Shown: positions 44,325 through 57,100, numbered from the stretch's first letter. The stretch is DNA of 64,000 nucleotides from Sabellastarte sp. h YS-2021 (GCA_964017235.1 OZ024936.1:18700496-18764495), one strand, 5' to 3'. Translations and numbers: made by a program. The notes: generated by a model from the letters alone, not told the origin.

Positions 44325-44845
44325 CGTGTGACGTGCTACGGTTTACGTGCAACTCGCTGACACGGGAAGTTGCTGACACTAAATCGCTGACACAACTCGC
44401 TGACAATATGCAAATAAGATACGGCAGGTTTGTACACGCGGAAGTTTTGTTTTGTTTTTTGTTATACAGACGGTTAAACTCGAGAACTCACAGCCATAGA
44501 ACCCATGCAGGTCATTAATATTTATTAGAAGATATGAGGTCACAGATTTCCCCTGGCATTTCCTTGCAATATTTTATAAAACAGACATCTCGACGAATAT
44601 CAAATACTTTAAACTTGAGAACTCACAGCCATAGTACCCAGGTCATTAATATTCATGAGAAGATATGAAGTCACAGGTTTGAAGCATTTCCCAGCAATAT
44701 TTTAAAGTAAAATATGCAAATAAGATAACATGTATATATACGTACGTATACCGGTACATTTCTTGTCTGTGAGTTGTGTCAGCGAGTTTCCGTTAGCGAC
44801 TTCCTATGACAGCGACTTGCACGTAAATCCGTGCTACATACTTAT
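44325..44845. mobile_element. MITE-like element with long inverted repeats rich in CGCTGACA
   Basis: The left arm (from about 44329, ACGTGCTACGGTTTACGTGC) has repeated CGCTGACAC boxes. The right arm (about 44763-44845) is its imperfect complement (GTGTCAGCGAG...GCACGTAAATCCGTGCTAC). Internally, GAGAACTCACAGCCATAG and GGTCATTAATATT recur (about 44480-44560 and 44607-44690). It has no coding content; size and structure fit a non-autonomous DNA transposon. No target duplication was identified. Confidence 0.65.
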
Positions 44846-45690
44846 CACTCGTATTTCGCTCACGCCCGCTCTGTGTATAAGCTTTGGACTGCGTGCCACA
44901 GTACATATTCTTCTGTCCGGTAATGCATCATAAGTAAGCTACTTACAACAGTAAGGTAAAACAAAACTAATTTATTCCCAAATTTATTCTTCTATTTACA
45001 AAAATAATTCTTAAATATATATGTGCTAATTTTCAGTACGCACATAAATTAATTTTTGTAATTTTGTGGCTTCTATGTCACAAACAAAGTTTGTTTTCAC
45101 TTCTAAAGGAAAGGTCCCGGATTTGCCGAACAGAAGAATAGTACTAGCCGATGTATGGGTGTTCGATATTTTCACGTTTTCAGTCATTTAAACTATGAGC
45201 CCCCCAACAGACACAGGCCTTTGAAAACAGGGTCTGTCTAAACACCAAACGGAGGCTCCGTTTGGTTTCACTGAAGGAGATTGAAAGCTAAATATATTCA
45301 CATAAATTCAAGTATATTTTATTAATTTCAATTTTTAAAGGATATAATACATTTGTGTAAAACAAATAAAAAAATGCTGACATTATTTTTTGTTAGGTTT
45401 AAAATATATTTCTGTGATCGTCATCCATCATTAATTATTTGTACATTTATGTGTATTACTGTCAACATAAATTCACCTCAATCGTAAGAACAAATGTGTG
45501 AGTGTCAGTGTTTATTTATTTTATTTTTTTTCTGCTCTTTTGCGGTGCCTCTGGTTAGGGTTTTTTCCCAGCCTTTGCGACAATGGGAATGGTGAGTTTC
45601 ATGTCAGTGGAGACACTGTAACCTTGAGTAGCTGGTCTTCAGCAATATAGGAATAGGTGAAACAGATGCTCCCTATGGGCATTTGATTTT
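44846..45690. other. AT-rich DNA, no gene recognised
   Basis: A GGAGGCTCCGTTTGGTTTCA phrase near 45250 follows ACACCAAACGGAGGCTCC, forming a short palindrome. Nothing else is supported. Confidence 0.4.
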
Positions 45691-46150
45691 GTGAGCCACA
45701 TGTGGCGGGACGGGCCCCCACCCCCGTGTAAACCCACTGGAGAGGGTCGAGCCCCCGGTCCCATCACCGTGTTCCCATGGACCCCGAGATCTGCCCTGTA
45801 CGGGTGCCTCATGGACAGGGACCCCCATAAAAGCAGGAGATTCCCCTTGAAAGAGTGCCTTGTGGACAGGGATCCATCCTTTATGGGTGCATTATGGACC
45901 AGGACCCACCCTTGCCAGCATAAACCTACATAGAGGGGTGAGTTTTACCACCTACCACCCGCCCCGGAACCACTGGGGTGACACGCCCCACAACCAGAGG
46001 GTACAGCCCCTGTCAGGCAAAGAGGCTGACGGCACCCCGGCACTCTACAGACCGGAGGCACCCGCTCTCGAGCGACCCAAAGGTGCAACCCCGCTTATAT
46101 ACTGTGCGGGCCGCCTCCCTGCTCACCCAATGACTGTGCAGATTTGAACC
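45691..46150. repeat. GC-rich island, unrecognised, probably repeat-derived
   Basis: Base composition is sharply GC-rich compared with the AT-rich surroundings. Sub-phrases such as GTGGACAGGGA(C/T)CCC and ATGGACC recur between 45770 and 45905. Near 46140 ATTTGAACCTGTGACC resembles, in complement, a degenerate tRNA-type box B, so a tRNA-derived SINE in minus orientation is possible. Open frames here have Pro/Arg-rich low-complexity composition and no domain. Confidence 0.4.
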
Positions 46151-49100
46151 TGTGACCCCTCAGATTGTTCACATGAAACCCAAATCCAACTAACTTCATC
46201 CCGAGCAGGAGAGTGGACGTGTCCTGGTTTTTCCCTGGACCCTGAAAAACCCTGGTAACCTGTCAAAATTGACTTGTTTTACCCGTTAACTTAACTCAAA
46301 ACTGTAAAATTCAACCATGAACCCAATTTACTTATGCTGCCACCAGGTCATTATTAAGGTTGACCAACCTATAGAATTATTTTCAACTTTTGGTATTGTG
46401 ACCTAAATTGTAGAGTAGGAGAACGTGGATAAGATGACTTATTGTGATCTGAGTGCTCTAGGACCAAGAATTTAAAGATGTTACTCATTTCAACTTAAAA
46501 GTACTAAGATTCATTTAACTAAGATGACCAAAACAAAACTCAAAGGTGTATTAATCAGGTGAAGATGGACTACAGTGTCACGAAGTCTGATACTCTAAAT
46601 CAGGTGCTTATAACTGATCCCAATATGACCATTGTGCTATTGCTGTCACCATTCACTGTCTCGATATGACCATTTATCATCAATCAGGCACCATATAACC
46701 ATGAGGGTGAGAGGTCCAATTCAGACAAGTTATTTATCAAGTTCCTGCTTGGCCCTCAAAGGTCTCACTGAGACAAGACCAACAAGACCAAGTTTCAGAA
46801 AGTGAAGTCAAAGTTCAGACCCTAATACAGGTCTTCTTAAAATAAACAAAGTGAAAACACAAGTATTGAAGTTCATAATATATATTGACAACAAAAAGAA
46901 ATAGTAACAAGGTAAAAAGAATGTGTGTAAAAACAGAATATTGACAAGGGAAAGACTATAATCAACAAATTATGTAATTTGGAGAAAGTGTAGATGTATT
47001 AAATTTTATGAAAGTAAAACAATCAAATGAAACAAGTATGGAGTTAAAGATTATTTGAGAAATTATACAATTAGAGACTAAAGAAAGGCTTAATTTAGTT
47101 ACAAACCAGAAACCCAATAATTAAAGCAAGAGACTTAAGGAAGGCTAAATTTAGGTAAGATCCAAAACCTGAATAATTAATTGTATAAGAGACTTAAGCA
47201 AGGCTATTATATCAAACACCAAAATTTAAGGAGTATTTACAATTAACATTTTGTAAAAAAGGGGTAATAAATTTTAATAGTTAAACAAATTATAAAAAAA
47301 ATGGAACTCCAATACCTGTAAACCCAACCTAAAGTGACAACACACATGACATTTATATAACATGACATTGGGCAACATGACATTTAACATGGATAAATCA
47401 GTGCACACGACAGCAAGCTTATGCAACACCACAAAAAAAAATAAAGGCATCAAGCATCAGATAAAAGCATAAATGAACCATTGAGGGTGTAAAATATAAT
47501 GTAGAAATAATTACACAGAGCCAAAGAAAAAGAGGGAAGGCTAATAATTTTTAACGGAAAAAGAAATGACAGGTGAACATTAAATAAAAGCAGACTTTAA
47601 TACAAGTGCGCCACCAGGCTAATTTGGAGCACCATGTAGCTGTCATGTTAACTCAAGGAAATACTTTATAAGGGATGTTTGGGCTATAATTCTGGAAGGG
47701 TAATAATTTAAGTTAATATTATACCAGAATAAACACATGAAGTAAAATAATAAAAAGAATATTTTGAATGGATAAACAAAAGTATTAACTTCAACATAAA
47801 GATAAGATATTTAAATGTAAAGCCAGTGCAAGGCTAGTAATATTGAGCATTAGTTAATAATAATAATTTGGACAAAAAAAAAATAAAGCTGGAAAATCTA
47901 AATTAGTTCGTTTAATAAAATTTACTGCAGGACCAAGGAAGACCACCTGGAAGGCTAATGTTGTTCCAGAATGAAAAGAGAGAGGAAAAAAAAACAGTTT
48001 GACAGCTAGTTGTGCAGGAGTTGAAATAAAAAGGGGAAGTTTCACAGAAGAAATAACCAAGCATTAGAATTTGGAAAGAGGATGCATTAATTAATAAATG
48101 GCACACAAAGCTTAATTACAGAAGTTTTACCAAATCCAGTTTCAATGGCTGAAAAACACTTCACACACAACTTAAGTACCAGTAATTTGGAACTCTTTCA
48201 AACCAATCTTTAAACAGAAATAAATAAATTAGTGCTAGCTTTTGGAATATTTTTAAATCGAAAGGGTTCAGTATTAGTAATAGTTACCAGATTAAAATAA
48301 AGGTACACTTTAAAATCTCAGATATTGATTTACCAGTGATAAATTAATTATACCCACACAGAAAGTTTAAATTACTCTTTTCAACTCGGTGAATTACTTC
48401 ATCAACTTGGTGAATTACTTTACTTTATCTTTAAACATTACAAAACAGGCATATATCAGCCATTAAACTAAATGCACACAAAAATATAAACAGGTTAACC
48501 CCCAGTTTTATCAGTAAAATCCCAACCACAAAACTGACCCATAACCCAATATTTTTACCCATACCATACCAAAGGGCCCTGCTCTCTGTTCTGGACTATG
48601 AGACCGCACCTGTTTGGGAGGGGGGTCTCCCAGAAAGTGACTGAAAACCAGACCCGATCCAGGAGAGCTCCACCTCTACCCAAAGAGGAAAGGATTGTGT
48701 GATTATGGATAATTATTATGTGATAATGGACAAATAAATAATACCCCACCAAACCTGATGAATAATGAACCCATGAATGAATAACATTTGGGTAGTTGTA
48801 CTCATCTATGGGTGCCCATACTGGTAGCTAACTACCGACCCCCATTACGATGACATCTGCTTAAACAAGCTACACCTACCCCTTGGTTGTTATGGACCTG
48901 TGCAGAGGAGTGGGAACTCTGCTTAAAACATTTTGAAGGGGCAAAATTCCTTACTGTTCCAGCCCACCCATGTAGGAGCCCCCCCCCAAAATGTACAATG
49001 TGAATGAAAATATTGTTAGGGAAGATTTATGGATTGGGACATATAATTTACAGTGGCCACCTATAAAAATAGCCCAAGTCCCCACTTACAAATTCAAAAT

Positions 49101-50820
49101 AAAAACTCAAGACTATTTAGGTCAAAATTAGGAGTAATAAATCTACATCAAATTTGGTAGATATTTTCCCAAAGTCCCCCCTACCCCATCAAATATGTTA
49201 GTAAAATAAATTAGATCAAACCATACCTTTAAAATATGAATTTTCCCATAAAAAAAATCACAGTAATCCACACACACCAAAAAAAACAGGTCTTATCCCT
49301 CTGTTGTCCAGAACAAAAGAGACTGATCCCAAGCCAAACCCAACATGTGCAGCTTCCTTATCTAGGGCTGTGATTGGCCAGGATGCCTCAGGCAAAGGTC
49401 ACCCCATAATCTGAGGGAGGAGATTGGATAGGGGAGATGCATGCTGCATCCACATGCTTATCTATTTGGCGCTAAATCTATTTTAATACAAGGCCTGGAT
49501 TATCTCACTTTGATTTACATCCTGGAGGAAAACATATGTGGGCCCACTTAGATCAAACTGAGGATTACTGGGAATATTTGCATTTCACACCTAAATATAT
49601 CGCAAAATAGTACAAAAGAGACCAGAAAAGTCGGCAATTTCAGCCGAGAATTAACAGGAAAAAGTAATTAAAAACAGGAAATTTACAAGGAAAATACCAC
49701 CAATTAGTGGACAAATACCCAAGACAAGTAAAATAAACAGGGAGTTTAGACGGAAATACCGCTAATTAGTGGACAAACAACCAGGCAAATAATATACAAT
49801 AAACGGGCCCCCCCCTCCTTCAGAAGTAAATAGCAGGAGCGATCCTCGATCGTCACACACACATTTAAAGGTATGTTGTACTTCTCATAGTCTTTGGACA
49901 ACAAAATTCTCCAATGTTCACGAAGGCCCTTTCTGTCTCTTTGACTTAAAAATTTAAAATGCTTCCACTCCATACAGACATTCTATCAAGTCAGGCAGCT
50001 GTTCCACCTTCAAGTCTGTTGAATACTTTATGACATTAAGACTTTAAGAGACTCAGCATTGTTGTTGGTCCACATGACTGTAGTGCCCAATTCCCGAAAT
50101 GGTCTTAAAACATTTTGTTCAATCACTGGTTACACCCGTGTTGCAAACTCAGGACAACAAATAGTGTAAATACACAACAAAGCATGATAGAATATCTGCT
50201 TATCCTTATCATATGAAAAGAGCAGTGACAGTCTAGCAGTCACAGAAAATTATCCTGTATAAAATGCCTTCTTGTCAACAAATATGTATTCCTGGGATTT
50301 GCATTCTATTTTTAACTCAGGACACTTTTAAAATATATGCCATTTCCTTAAATCAAAGGTAAAAGAGATGTTTATTATATTCTGTGTTTATTAATGTTTT
50401 TTAGTCGAATCTTTGATTCGAGTTATGTACTGAGTTGCGGCCGCGATTTTAAATTCGCCGTTTAAGCCCTTAAATATCAAATTCTGCATAATATTTGTTC
50501 ACATATCGGTACATTAAGGTGTATATTATACACTCTGCCATTTTAAAGATTTTTAATGCTTTTATTCAGTTATATTTTATAAAGTAAAAAGCTTGTCTAG
50601 CACTACGTCTGGCTCTCTATAAAGTCCCGGATGTCCTAGAAACTATTGTGTTTGCTATTGTGATGGCCTACTCGAACGAGTCTTTTTTAACCGTTTCATC
50701 TGCTGGTTTCTAGACGGTGAAACCCCAATTAATTTATTTGTCTGCTGGTTTATCACGCAGTCACTGTTAATCTAAAATTGTTGTCGGCGCATCTACCCAT
50801 TTGTCAAACAAATAAACCGC
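46151..50820. other. Long AT-rich stretch without a recognised gene
   Basis: From 46850 to 48500 the plus strand is strongly A-rich with no open frame of interest. 48560-49480 is more mixed. Repeat-like phrases occur but no family was recognised. At 50400-50470 a GC-richer patch contains TTGCGGCCGCGATTTT. Confidence 0.45.
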
Positions 50821-51183
50821 AAAGAAATTAATGAATGAAGTGACGTCACGGTAGTACTACACCTTTGTCGTTCAGCCAATCAGAATCGACAATCAAAATA
50901 TTCAAACTCCGTAGTTCTACATTCAACCACTCGAAGGCGCTTTTGTCCTAGAAGTTATCACATGATTTAATATTTCTGTCAAAATACTTCATCGGTAAAA
51001 TACAGCATAACCTCTGATCCCCGATTATCGCTCATTATGGCTATCGTAATACTGTAGAAATAACACACAAATATTTTATTCAAATACTTACAATTTGCTT
51101 CTGGAAATATCCATATACAGTACTATATATCCACGCTTCAAGATTGAAATATGTCTTCTCATTTCAAAATCAAATTTCAAACT

Positions 51184-51490
51184 GCAAGTCCGTGAACAGG
51201 AAATATGGTGGTAGTTTTCATCTTAAACCAGCCTTGTAAAATATTGTCACGAAACTCCCACAAAGAACTGCCGTGACTGCACATATTTGCTCATTAATAT
51301 TAATGAGGCAAGTCCGTGAACAGGAAATATGCTGGTAGTTTTCATCTTAAACCAGCCTTGTAAAATATTGTCGGAAAACCCCCTCAAAGAACTGCCGTGA
51401 CTGCACATATTTGCTCATTAATATTAATGAGGCAAGTCCGTGAACAGGAAGTGCACTGGTAGTTCTCATCTTAAACCAGCCTTGTAAAAC
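51184..51490. repeat. 124-bp tandem repeat, about 2.5 copies
   Basis: Units begin at 51184, 51308 and 51432 with GCAAGTCCGTGAACAGGAA and end with CTCATTAATATTAATGAG. The third unit is cut near 51490. The ATTAATATTAAT core is itself palindromic. Confidence 0.88.
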
Positions 51491-51871
51491 TTCGCATCTA
51501 CAGACCCTTTATATTTGTATTTCACTACAAATACTAGTACCCATATCGCTACACAAATCTGCAAACAACTCTGGAAGCGGTTTGCAAATGCGGGCGATAA
51601 TACCGAGTTTAAAGATTTCAACACCCAGTGCTGTCCTAAGATTCGACTGTGTGGTTGGCAGAAGGCCAAACACTTCACCCTTGTTTTTTGCATATACTAT
51701 GTTATATAAAACAAAACATCACACAGATTAACAGGGATATACATTGTGCCTAAGGGACATTGATTTCAGCAACGTTACTGTATATCTTCACTGACTGACA
51801 TTTGAAAAATGTGCCACTCTATCATCTCGGGAATAATACGGTAAAAAATTATTCAAAAAATTTAATTTTAA

Positions 51872-52330
51872 CTCCCGCCGGGCTTTAGCCCGGGAGGGAG
51901 ATTATGAAATGATGCCTGTGTGTGCGTGTTCTTGTTTACGCATTTAAACTGAGGACATGACCCTGGTTGCACACCTAACCGAGGACGCACTGCCAACCGA
52001 GGACGTCCTCAGTTAGAATCTTGTTAGAAATCTAAAAAGTATACACTAAATAACCTTTTCTCAAGTTTTCATTGAATTCTGAGATATGTCCTCAGTTAGA
52101 CTGTAAAACACCTAGCACATATGTATGGAGTTATAGGAATTTATTAAAAGCTGTTAATAGTCTCCATGCACTCCATGTCCTCAGTTCCTCCATAAAAATC
52201 CAAGCACACTCCATGTCCTCAGTTGTACATAAAAATTCCTGCACAGAATTCTAGTGATGTCCTCAGTTATACAGGTTAATACTTGGACACCTATGTCCTC
52301 ATATTGGTATTAAAATGCCAACTGTGTGCT
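51872..52330. repeat. GTCCTCAGTT-type degenerate tandem repeat
   Basis: It starts with a GC-rich hairpin (CTCCCGCCGGGCTTTAGCCC then GGGAGGGAG, 51871-51899). GTCCTCAGTT or its variants follow at about 50-60-base intervals (near 52000, 52090, 52180, 52215 and 52258). The same motif builds the longer array at 62886-63400. Confidence 0.65.
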
Positions 52331-52894
52331 TAAATTGGATATTTTGAATTTTTCATCTCTAAATAATGCACAAAACTTGTTTTGTAATAATAAATGATTA
52401 AAAACAGATTGTAGACAACATGTCTTAAACACCAGCTATGTGGTAAGATATCACAATAGATATATGCATAATTTATCCTCATTTTAGTGGTTGAATTGAT
52501 ATATAAATTAATAAATGTAATTAAACTAATTTAGCAGATTTATTCTTTCTAAATCTAAATTGGCCTTTAGTGTTGAATATGTGATGAAAATGAGAAATAT
52601 TAATACTTGTTTCATTTAAAATTGATGGATGCTCTATAATGTAGATAATCTCATACCAACTTATTCAAGGAATAATATGAAATTAACATATTTATGAATT
52701 TGCTAAGTTTTTTAAAAAGATAGGGAGACAGAAATAAGAATATGGCTATGCAAAAGTAAACTAACTTAACACAAGAAAGAGTTGAATATGTTTTTGTCTG
52801 TCAGTTATGTGGCTTTTCCATAATTAAGATGAAGTAGGAATACTCCTTTGTGCAGGTTATTTAAATCAAATTCTTAATGAAAAACAATATTTTG
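52331..52894. other. AT-rich DNA, nothing recognised
   Basis: No gene, and no repeat above background. Confidence 0.4.
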
Positions 52895-52914
52895 AGTGAC
52901 CTTAAATGTGTTTT

Positions 52915-53200
52915 TATCAAGAACAAGATAACTCAAAAACTTATGGATGGATTTTGATGAAATTTTAAGGATATGTCTGAAAAGGAAGAAATGATTAAAT
53001 CTTGGGAGTGATCCGGACCACTCTGGATCTTCTGCATCCATGAAATGTAATTTTTAAACACAAAAACTTATGGATGGATTTTGATGAAATTTTCAGGAAA
53101 TGTCCTAAATGGGACAAGGAAGAAGTGATTAGATTTTGGGAGTGATCTGCATAACTGTCTGGACCATCTGGATCTATGGGCATGGCCGCCATGGGCATTT
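52915..53200. repeat. Dispersed repeat, two tandem ~140-bp units
   Basis: AACTTATGGATGGATTTTGA followed by TGAAATTTT occurs near 52937 and 53064, each with TGGGAGTGATC and a CTGGATCT phrase downstream. It resembles the other degenerate repeats with ATAACTCAAAAACT in this window. Confidence 0.6.
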
Positions 53201-53299
53201 CTTTGAAAATAATCTACATTTTTCTACTGGCTGTTTCTCATAGGTAGAAGGTTGAATCTCTTCATAGGTGATATGTATAACAGATATACATGTCCTCTA

Positions 53300-53396
53300 C
53301 AACCTTGACCTTGAAGCTCTTAATTCAAGGTCATCCACAGAGTGCCGAAGTAGCCCACATAGCAGACTTTAAAAGTGCCTATATCTCCCTTATTAT
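53300..53396. repeat. Partial 147-bp tandem-repeat unit left of the hAT-like insertion
   Basis: TTGACCTTGAAGC...TCAAGGTCA...CTTTAAAAGTGCCTATATCTC followed by CCTTATTAT is a diverged unit of the array that continues at 56514. The two parts are separated by the insertion at 53397-56513. Confidence 0.6.
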
Positions 53397-56300
53397 TAAG
53401 GCTGCAACGATTCTTTGGTTACTCGGAAACGAAACGATTCAGTCTAATACTCGCGTCAAGAAAAGTGAACCGGGTCTTCAAAAACAACTAAAAATAGACT
53501 TAAAATCTACCACAAAATTAGATTTCATTGCGTTAATACATCTATCCAATGAACAATTGCTTTACCGGTCGGCACGACCGGTCCCGCCAATTGTCAGAAA
53601 AAGACGTCCTGTATATAATACCTGGCAGGACCGGCCAGGAGAGTGCATTCGCCAGGTGGTACATCGTACTTCCTCTTCCTGTCTAGACATCGTGACGTCA
53701 TAGCATCTTTTTCGTTTGGCACGTGGAGAGTGAAGACGTGTTTTCACGACAAGCGAATTTTTGTTACTACACTGTACACATCCATTTTATTTCATCTTAA
53801 AGAAGTTCTACAGTGTTATCTATGACTATGTCTTCTCCAGGACAGAGACGAGGTTCCTGCGGTCACGCTATGGCTGGGTTTGACTCCGACTCCAAGTGTG
53901 CACGTTGTTGAGATAAGGGGGTGGGTGACGACCCTTGCGTCCTCAAGAAAGAATGTGATGTCTGTAAGGGGTTTACTCCTGAACATATTCAGTAATTATC
54001 AACACCCACATACAGAGAGCGAAGAGACAAGAAGGCGACTGCGTCCTCCTCTGCTCCCACTCTCGTGGACCCTGCACACGTGAGTGTGCTGGGTAAAGTG
54101 GAGAAGGTCAAGGCTTCACAGCCTCAGTCAACCCCTACTACTGCCAAGAAGACGAAACGTAGTTAGTCTCCCAAGCCCTCTGCCAGCAAGAAGAAATCTT
54201 CCAGTAGCAGACCTTCAGCTGATGATTTGAAACAGCTAGATGATAAATGGGCAGAGAGGTTCTCCCGGCTGGAGGCGATGCTGTTGGCCAAGACTTTCAC
54301 AGTACCGGTTGAACCGGTTGTGAAACCAGCTTCAGATGTGACTACCAGCCAGAAGCCATTTTTTGACCCTGGTGCCACCACCAGCAGTCAAACTGCAGTG
54401 AATTTCGGTCCCTGCCTTGATCAGGCCACCGGGGAAGCAGTAGATGAGATGCAGACAGCCACCCAGCCTCTTGAGGCTCCCGGTGCCGGGACAGCAACCC
54501 AGCCTGTTCAGGCCCCCGGTTCAATCCCTGATGGTCAGCCCACCGGTCAGGGAGATCTGAGTGCAGCATCTGACAGTGAAGCTGACCAGCTCAGTGTTAC
54601 CGGTTCCCTGGATGATGAGATCCACCGGGACCGGTCACCAGACAGGGATGTCACCAGGGATGAGGCTGACCAGGAACCTACCGAGGAGGCCAATTATAGA
54701 GAGACTATGAGAGGTGTGAGAAGCTTCATGAACTGGCACAAGATTCCTGAGTTTGAAACTGTGTCCTCTGCTGCAGATGACAATCCCTTTGCCGGTGCAC
54801 GTGTTCAGCCTACCGGTAAAGTCTCTGTGAAACTCCCTGTGGACGACTGGTTGTGCAGGAAGATGTCTACTCTCAACCTCACAATCACAGAAGGGTATCC
54901 CACCAGGAACACCGACAATACTGGCCTCCTCAGGGATCAGTTTGTTAAACCTCCTAGATCTTCCAGATGGTACGGGATGCATGCTGAGAAGAGCAGTGAG
55001 AGTTCAACAGTACGCACCTGGTCACTGGACCCTGCCAAACTCAACCATTCCTTCAGCAGGGTTGCACGCAGAAACCTACCTACTGCCCCACCCTCCCGGG
55101 CCTTCAGTCAAGATCTGCTCAGGCGTTGGGAGAGAGCAGCACGGGAACAGACAATAATGTGCAACCAGACTGCTGGTTTATCAAGGTGTTTGACTAGAGT
55201 TCAAGACTCTATGGCCACTCAGCTTAAAACCCTGCGTCTGGACAGCAAGGGCAAGTCATCAGAGAAGATGAAACAAGCTGTGAATGAACTAGAATACTTG
55301 ACCACTTTCAACCGGTCAATCTCCCAAGCCATGGCCAGAACGATGCAGGACTTATCTGAGGGTGTTTTTATTAACATGGCGAACTTCACTCTGACTACCT
55401 ACATGCTGGGGTGAAGCAAGATACTGTGAACGCCTTAAGAACGTCTCCGGTACATCTCAGCGCACTGTTCCCAGACCAGCTTATCTCCAAGGCTGAAGAG
55501 GAAATGAGTAAAAGTGAGGAGAGGCATTCGTCTGGTACATCACACTGACATCAAAATCGCTTCCACCCTTATGCTGCAAGTGATAAGTCGACTGGCCATC
55601 ACGACAGGAAATCGAACCTCCCTGCTTGGAAGCAGATTAAAGACAAGCAACAAGCCAGGAAGGGTCGTGGCAAAGCCTCAACATTCTCCCAGAAGCCGGC
55701 CAAGGGTTTCAAGTCTCATAAATGACAATCACTGTGTAAATTCTGTGACCAGTCAGAAGAACTCTGTACATGTTACCGGTCAGGGAGACTTGAACCCAGC
55801 ATCAGTGGTAGCCGGGAACAGCAAAGTGACTTTAAATTTGAATGTAGACCCTTGTGTTGCAAATGCTCATATTGTGACCGGGTTGCCACAAAGGAAAGGT
55901 GTAAATCCCACTTATTGTCAAATGTACACAGAAATAAAATATGTGAAAAATGTTTATTGTGTAGGTCACTTGAGTTCTGTAAATCTTGTCAACAATGCCC
56001 CACATGCTGTTATAGATCCTCCTGTAGGGGCAAGGTTACACCAGTGTTGGGAGAAATGGGATAGGGTATTAACTTATAAAAATTTAATTTACTTATTAAA
56101 TTCGCAATTTTTCTTTAAAAATATGAACATATTTGTATATTTTACTAATATAAGGTGTTTCTGTTTTCAGTTTTTATATTTTAAGCATTTGCAAACTTTA
56201 AATTTTTGCGTAACAATGTTTCTATAAAGATGGCATTTTAATATAACATATTTCAAAGACGCCTCAAATCTCGCAATATTAAAATGGCTAAACGTTCCTG

Positions 56301-56513
56301 TTTTTTGCATTATAAATGCGTATTTATTCCAAAATTCAATGAAGTATCAACATTCTTTCCTGTTGTGTGCATTTTAATAATTTTATAAGGCGTGATATGT
56401 GAAAATATGAAGCAGTTTATTTCGTGGGCGATAATCAAGCGAATAACCGAGTCCGAGTCAGTTCTTTCAAAATGAGGACTCGAGGCGCATTTTCGGGCTC
56501 GCTTGCAGCCCTA
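53397..56513. mobile_element. hAT-type insertion with 8-bp target duplication (3,117 bp)
   Basis: The octamer CTTATTAT flanks both sides (53389-53396 and 56514-56521). The ends are inverted and hAT-like: left TAAGGCTGCAACGATT, right (complement) TAGGGCTGCAAGCGAG. The insertion splits a 147-bp tandem repeat, which independently fixes the borders. No hAT transposase is present. The interior holds a decayed gag-like gene that is not of hAT type. Confidence 0.75.
53828..56064 (+). pseudogene. Decayed DIRS-type gag-like gene inside the hAT-like insertion
   Basis: Reading from the ATG at 53828, the frame opens MSSPGQRRGSCGHAMAGFDS with a Cys-rich start (CARC, then C-V-C spacing) and is interrupted by TGA 53909, TAA 53993 and TAG 54164. 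It then stays open to 55414. The long open part is acidic and S/T/P-rich (about 54300-54720). A conserved-looking section follows with VDDWLCRKMSTLNLTITEGY, RWYGMH, LLRRWERAAREQTIMCNQTA and FNRSISQAMARTMQDLSEGV. After a shift near 55392, pieces DTVNALRTSPVHLSALFPDQ and a Cys-rich end (CKFCDQ...CCKCSYCD...CEKCLLC...CQQCPTCC, to 56064) continue. I associate this domain order with ORF1 of DIRS-like retroelements from general memory. No RT or tyrosine recombinase remains. Confidence 0.6.
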
Positions 56514-57100
56514 CTTATTATTGCTCGTAGAGGTTTGCAATGTGAAACCAACCTATAGGAAATCATGTGCTGCGAATCTTCTGATGTTGTCAGATTTGAC
56601 CTTGGACCCCTCCTTCAAGGTCAAACAAGGATAGCCAAACTTAAAAGTGCTTATAACTCCCTTATTATCGGTCATAGAGGTTTGAGATGTCAAACCAACC
56701 TATAGGAAATCATGGGCTGGGAATCTTTTGGTGTGTTCAGATTTGACCTCGGATCCATCATTCAAGGTCAAACGAGGATAGCAAAAGATAAAAATGATTA
56801 TAACTTGCTTATTATTGGTCCTAGAGGTTTGGGATGGTAAACCAACCTATAGGAAATCATGGGCAGGGAATCTTTTGGTGTGGTCAAATTTGACCTTGGA
56901 CCCCTCCTTCAAGGTCAAACGAGGATAGCCAAACTTAAAAGTGCTCGTAACTCACTTATTATTGGTCGTAGAGGTTTGGGATGGCAAACCAACTTACAGG
57001 AAATCAGGGACAGGCAATCTTTTTACGTGGTCAGATTTGACCTTGGACCCCTCCTTCAAGGTCAAACAAGGATACCCAAACTTAAAAGTGCTTATATCGC
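56514..57100. repeat. 147-bp tandem repeat, four copies
   Basis: Units start with CTTATTATTG at 56514, 56661, 56808 and 56955. Each carries GTAGAGGTTTG, AACCAACCTATAGGAAATCA, TTTGACCTTGGACCCCTCC and TTCAAGGTCAAAC. The 123-codon open frame at 56859-57230 is a product of this repeat. Confidence 0.9.

Noticed and set aside
45691..46147. Pro/Arg-rich frames in the GC-rich island as a gene
   Set aside because: Overlapping frames of low complexity follow internal repeats; no conserved domain seen.
46151..50820. A-rich stretch as a matrix-attachment site or replication origin
   Set aside because: Only composition supports it; no specific motif was found.
51871..51899. GC-rich hairpin as a bacterial-type terminator
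   Set aside because: There is no gene upstream and the DNA is eukaryotic; it looks like the end of a repeat family.
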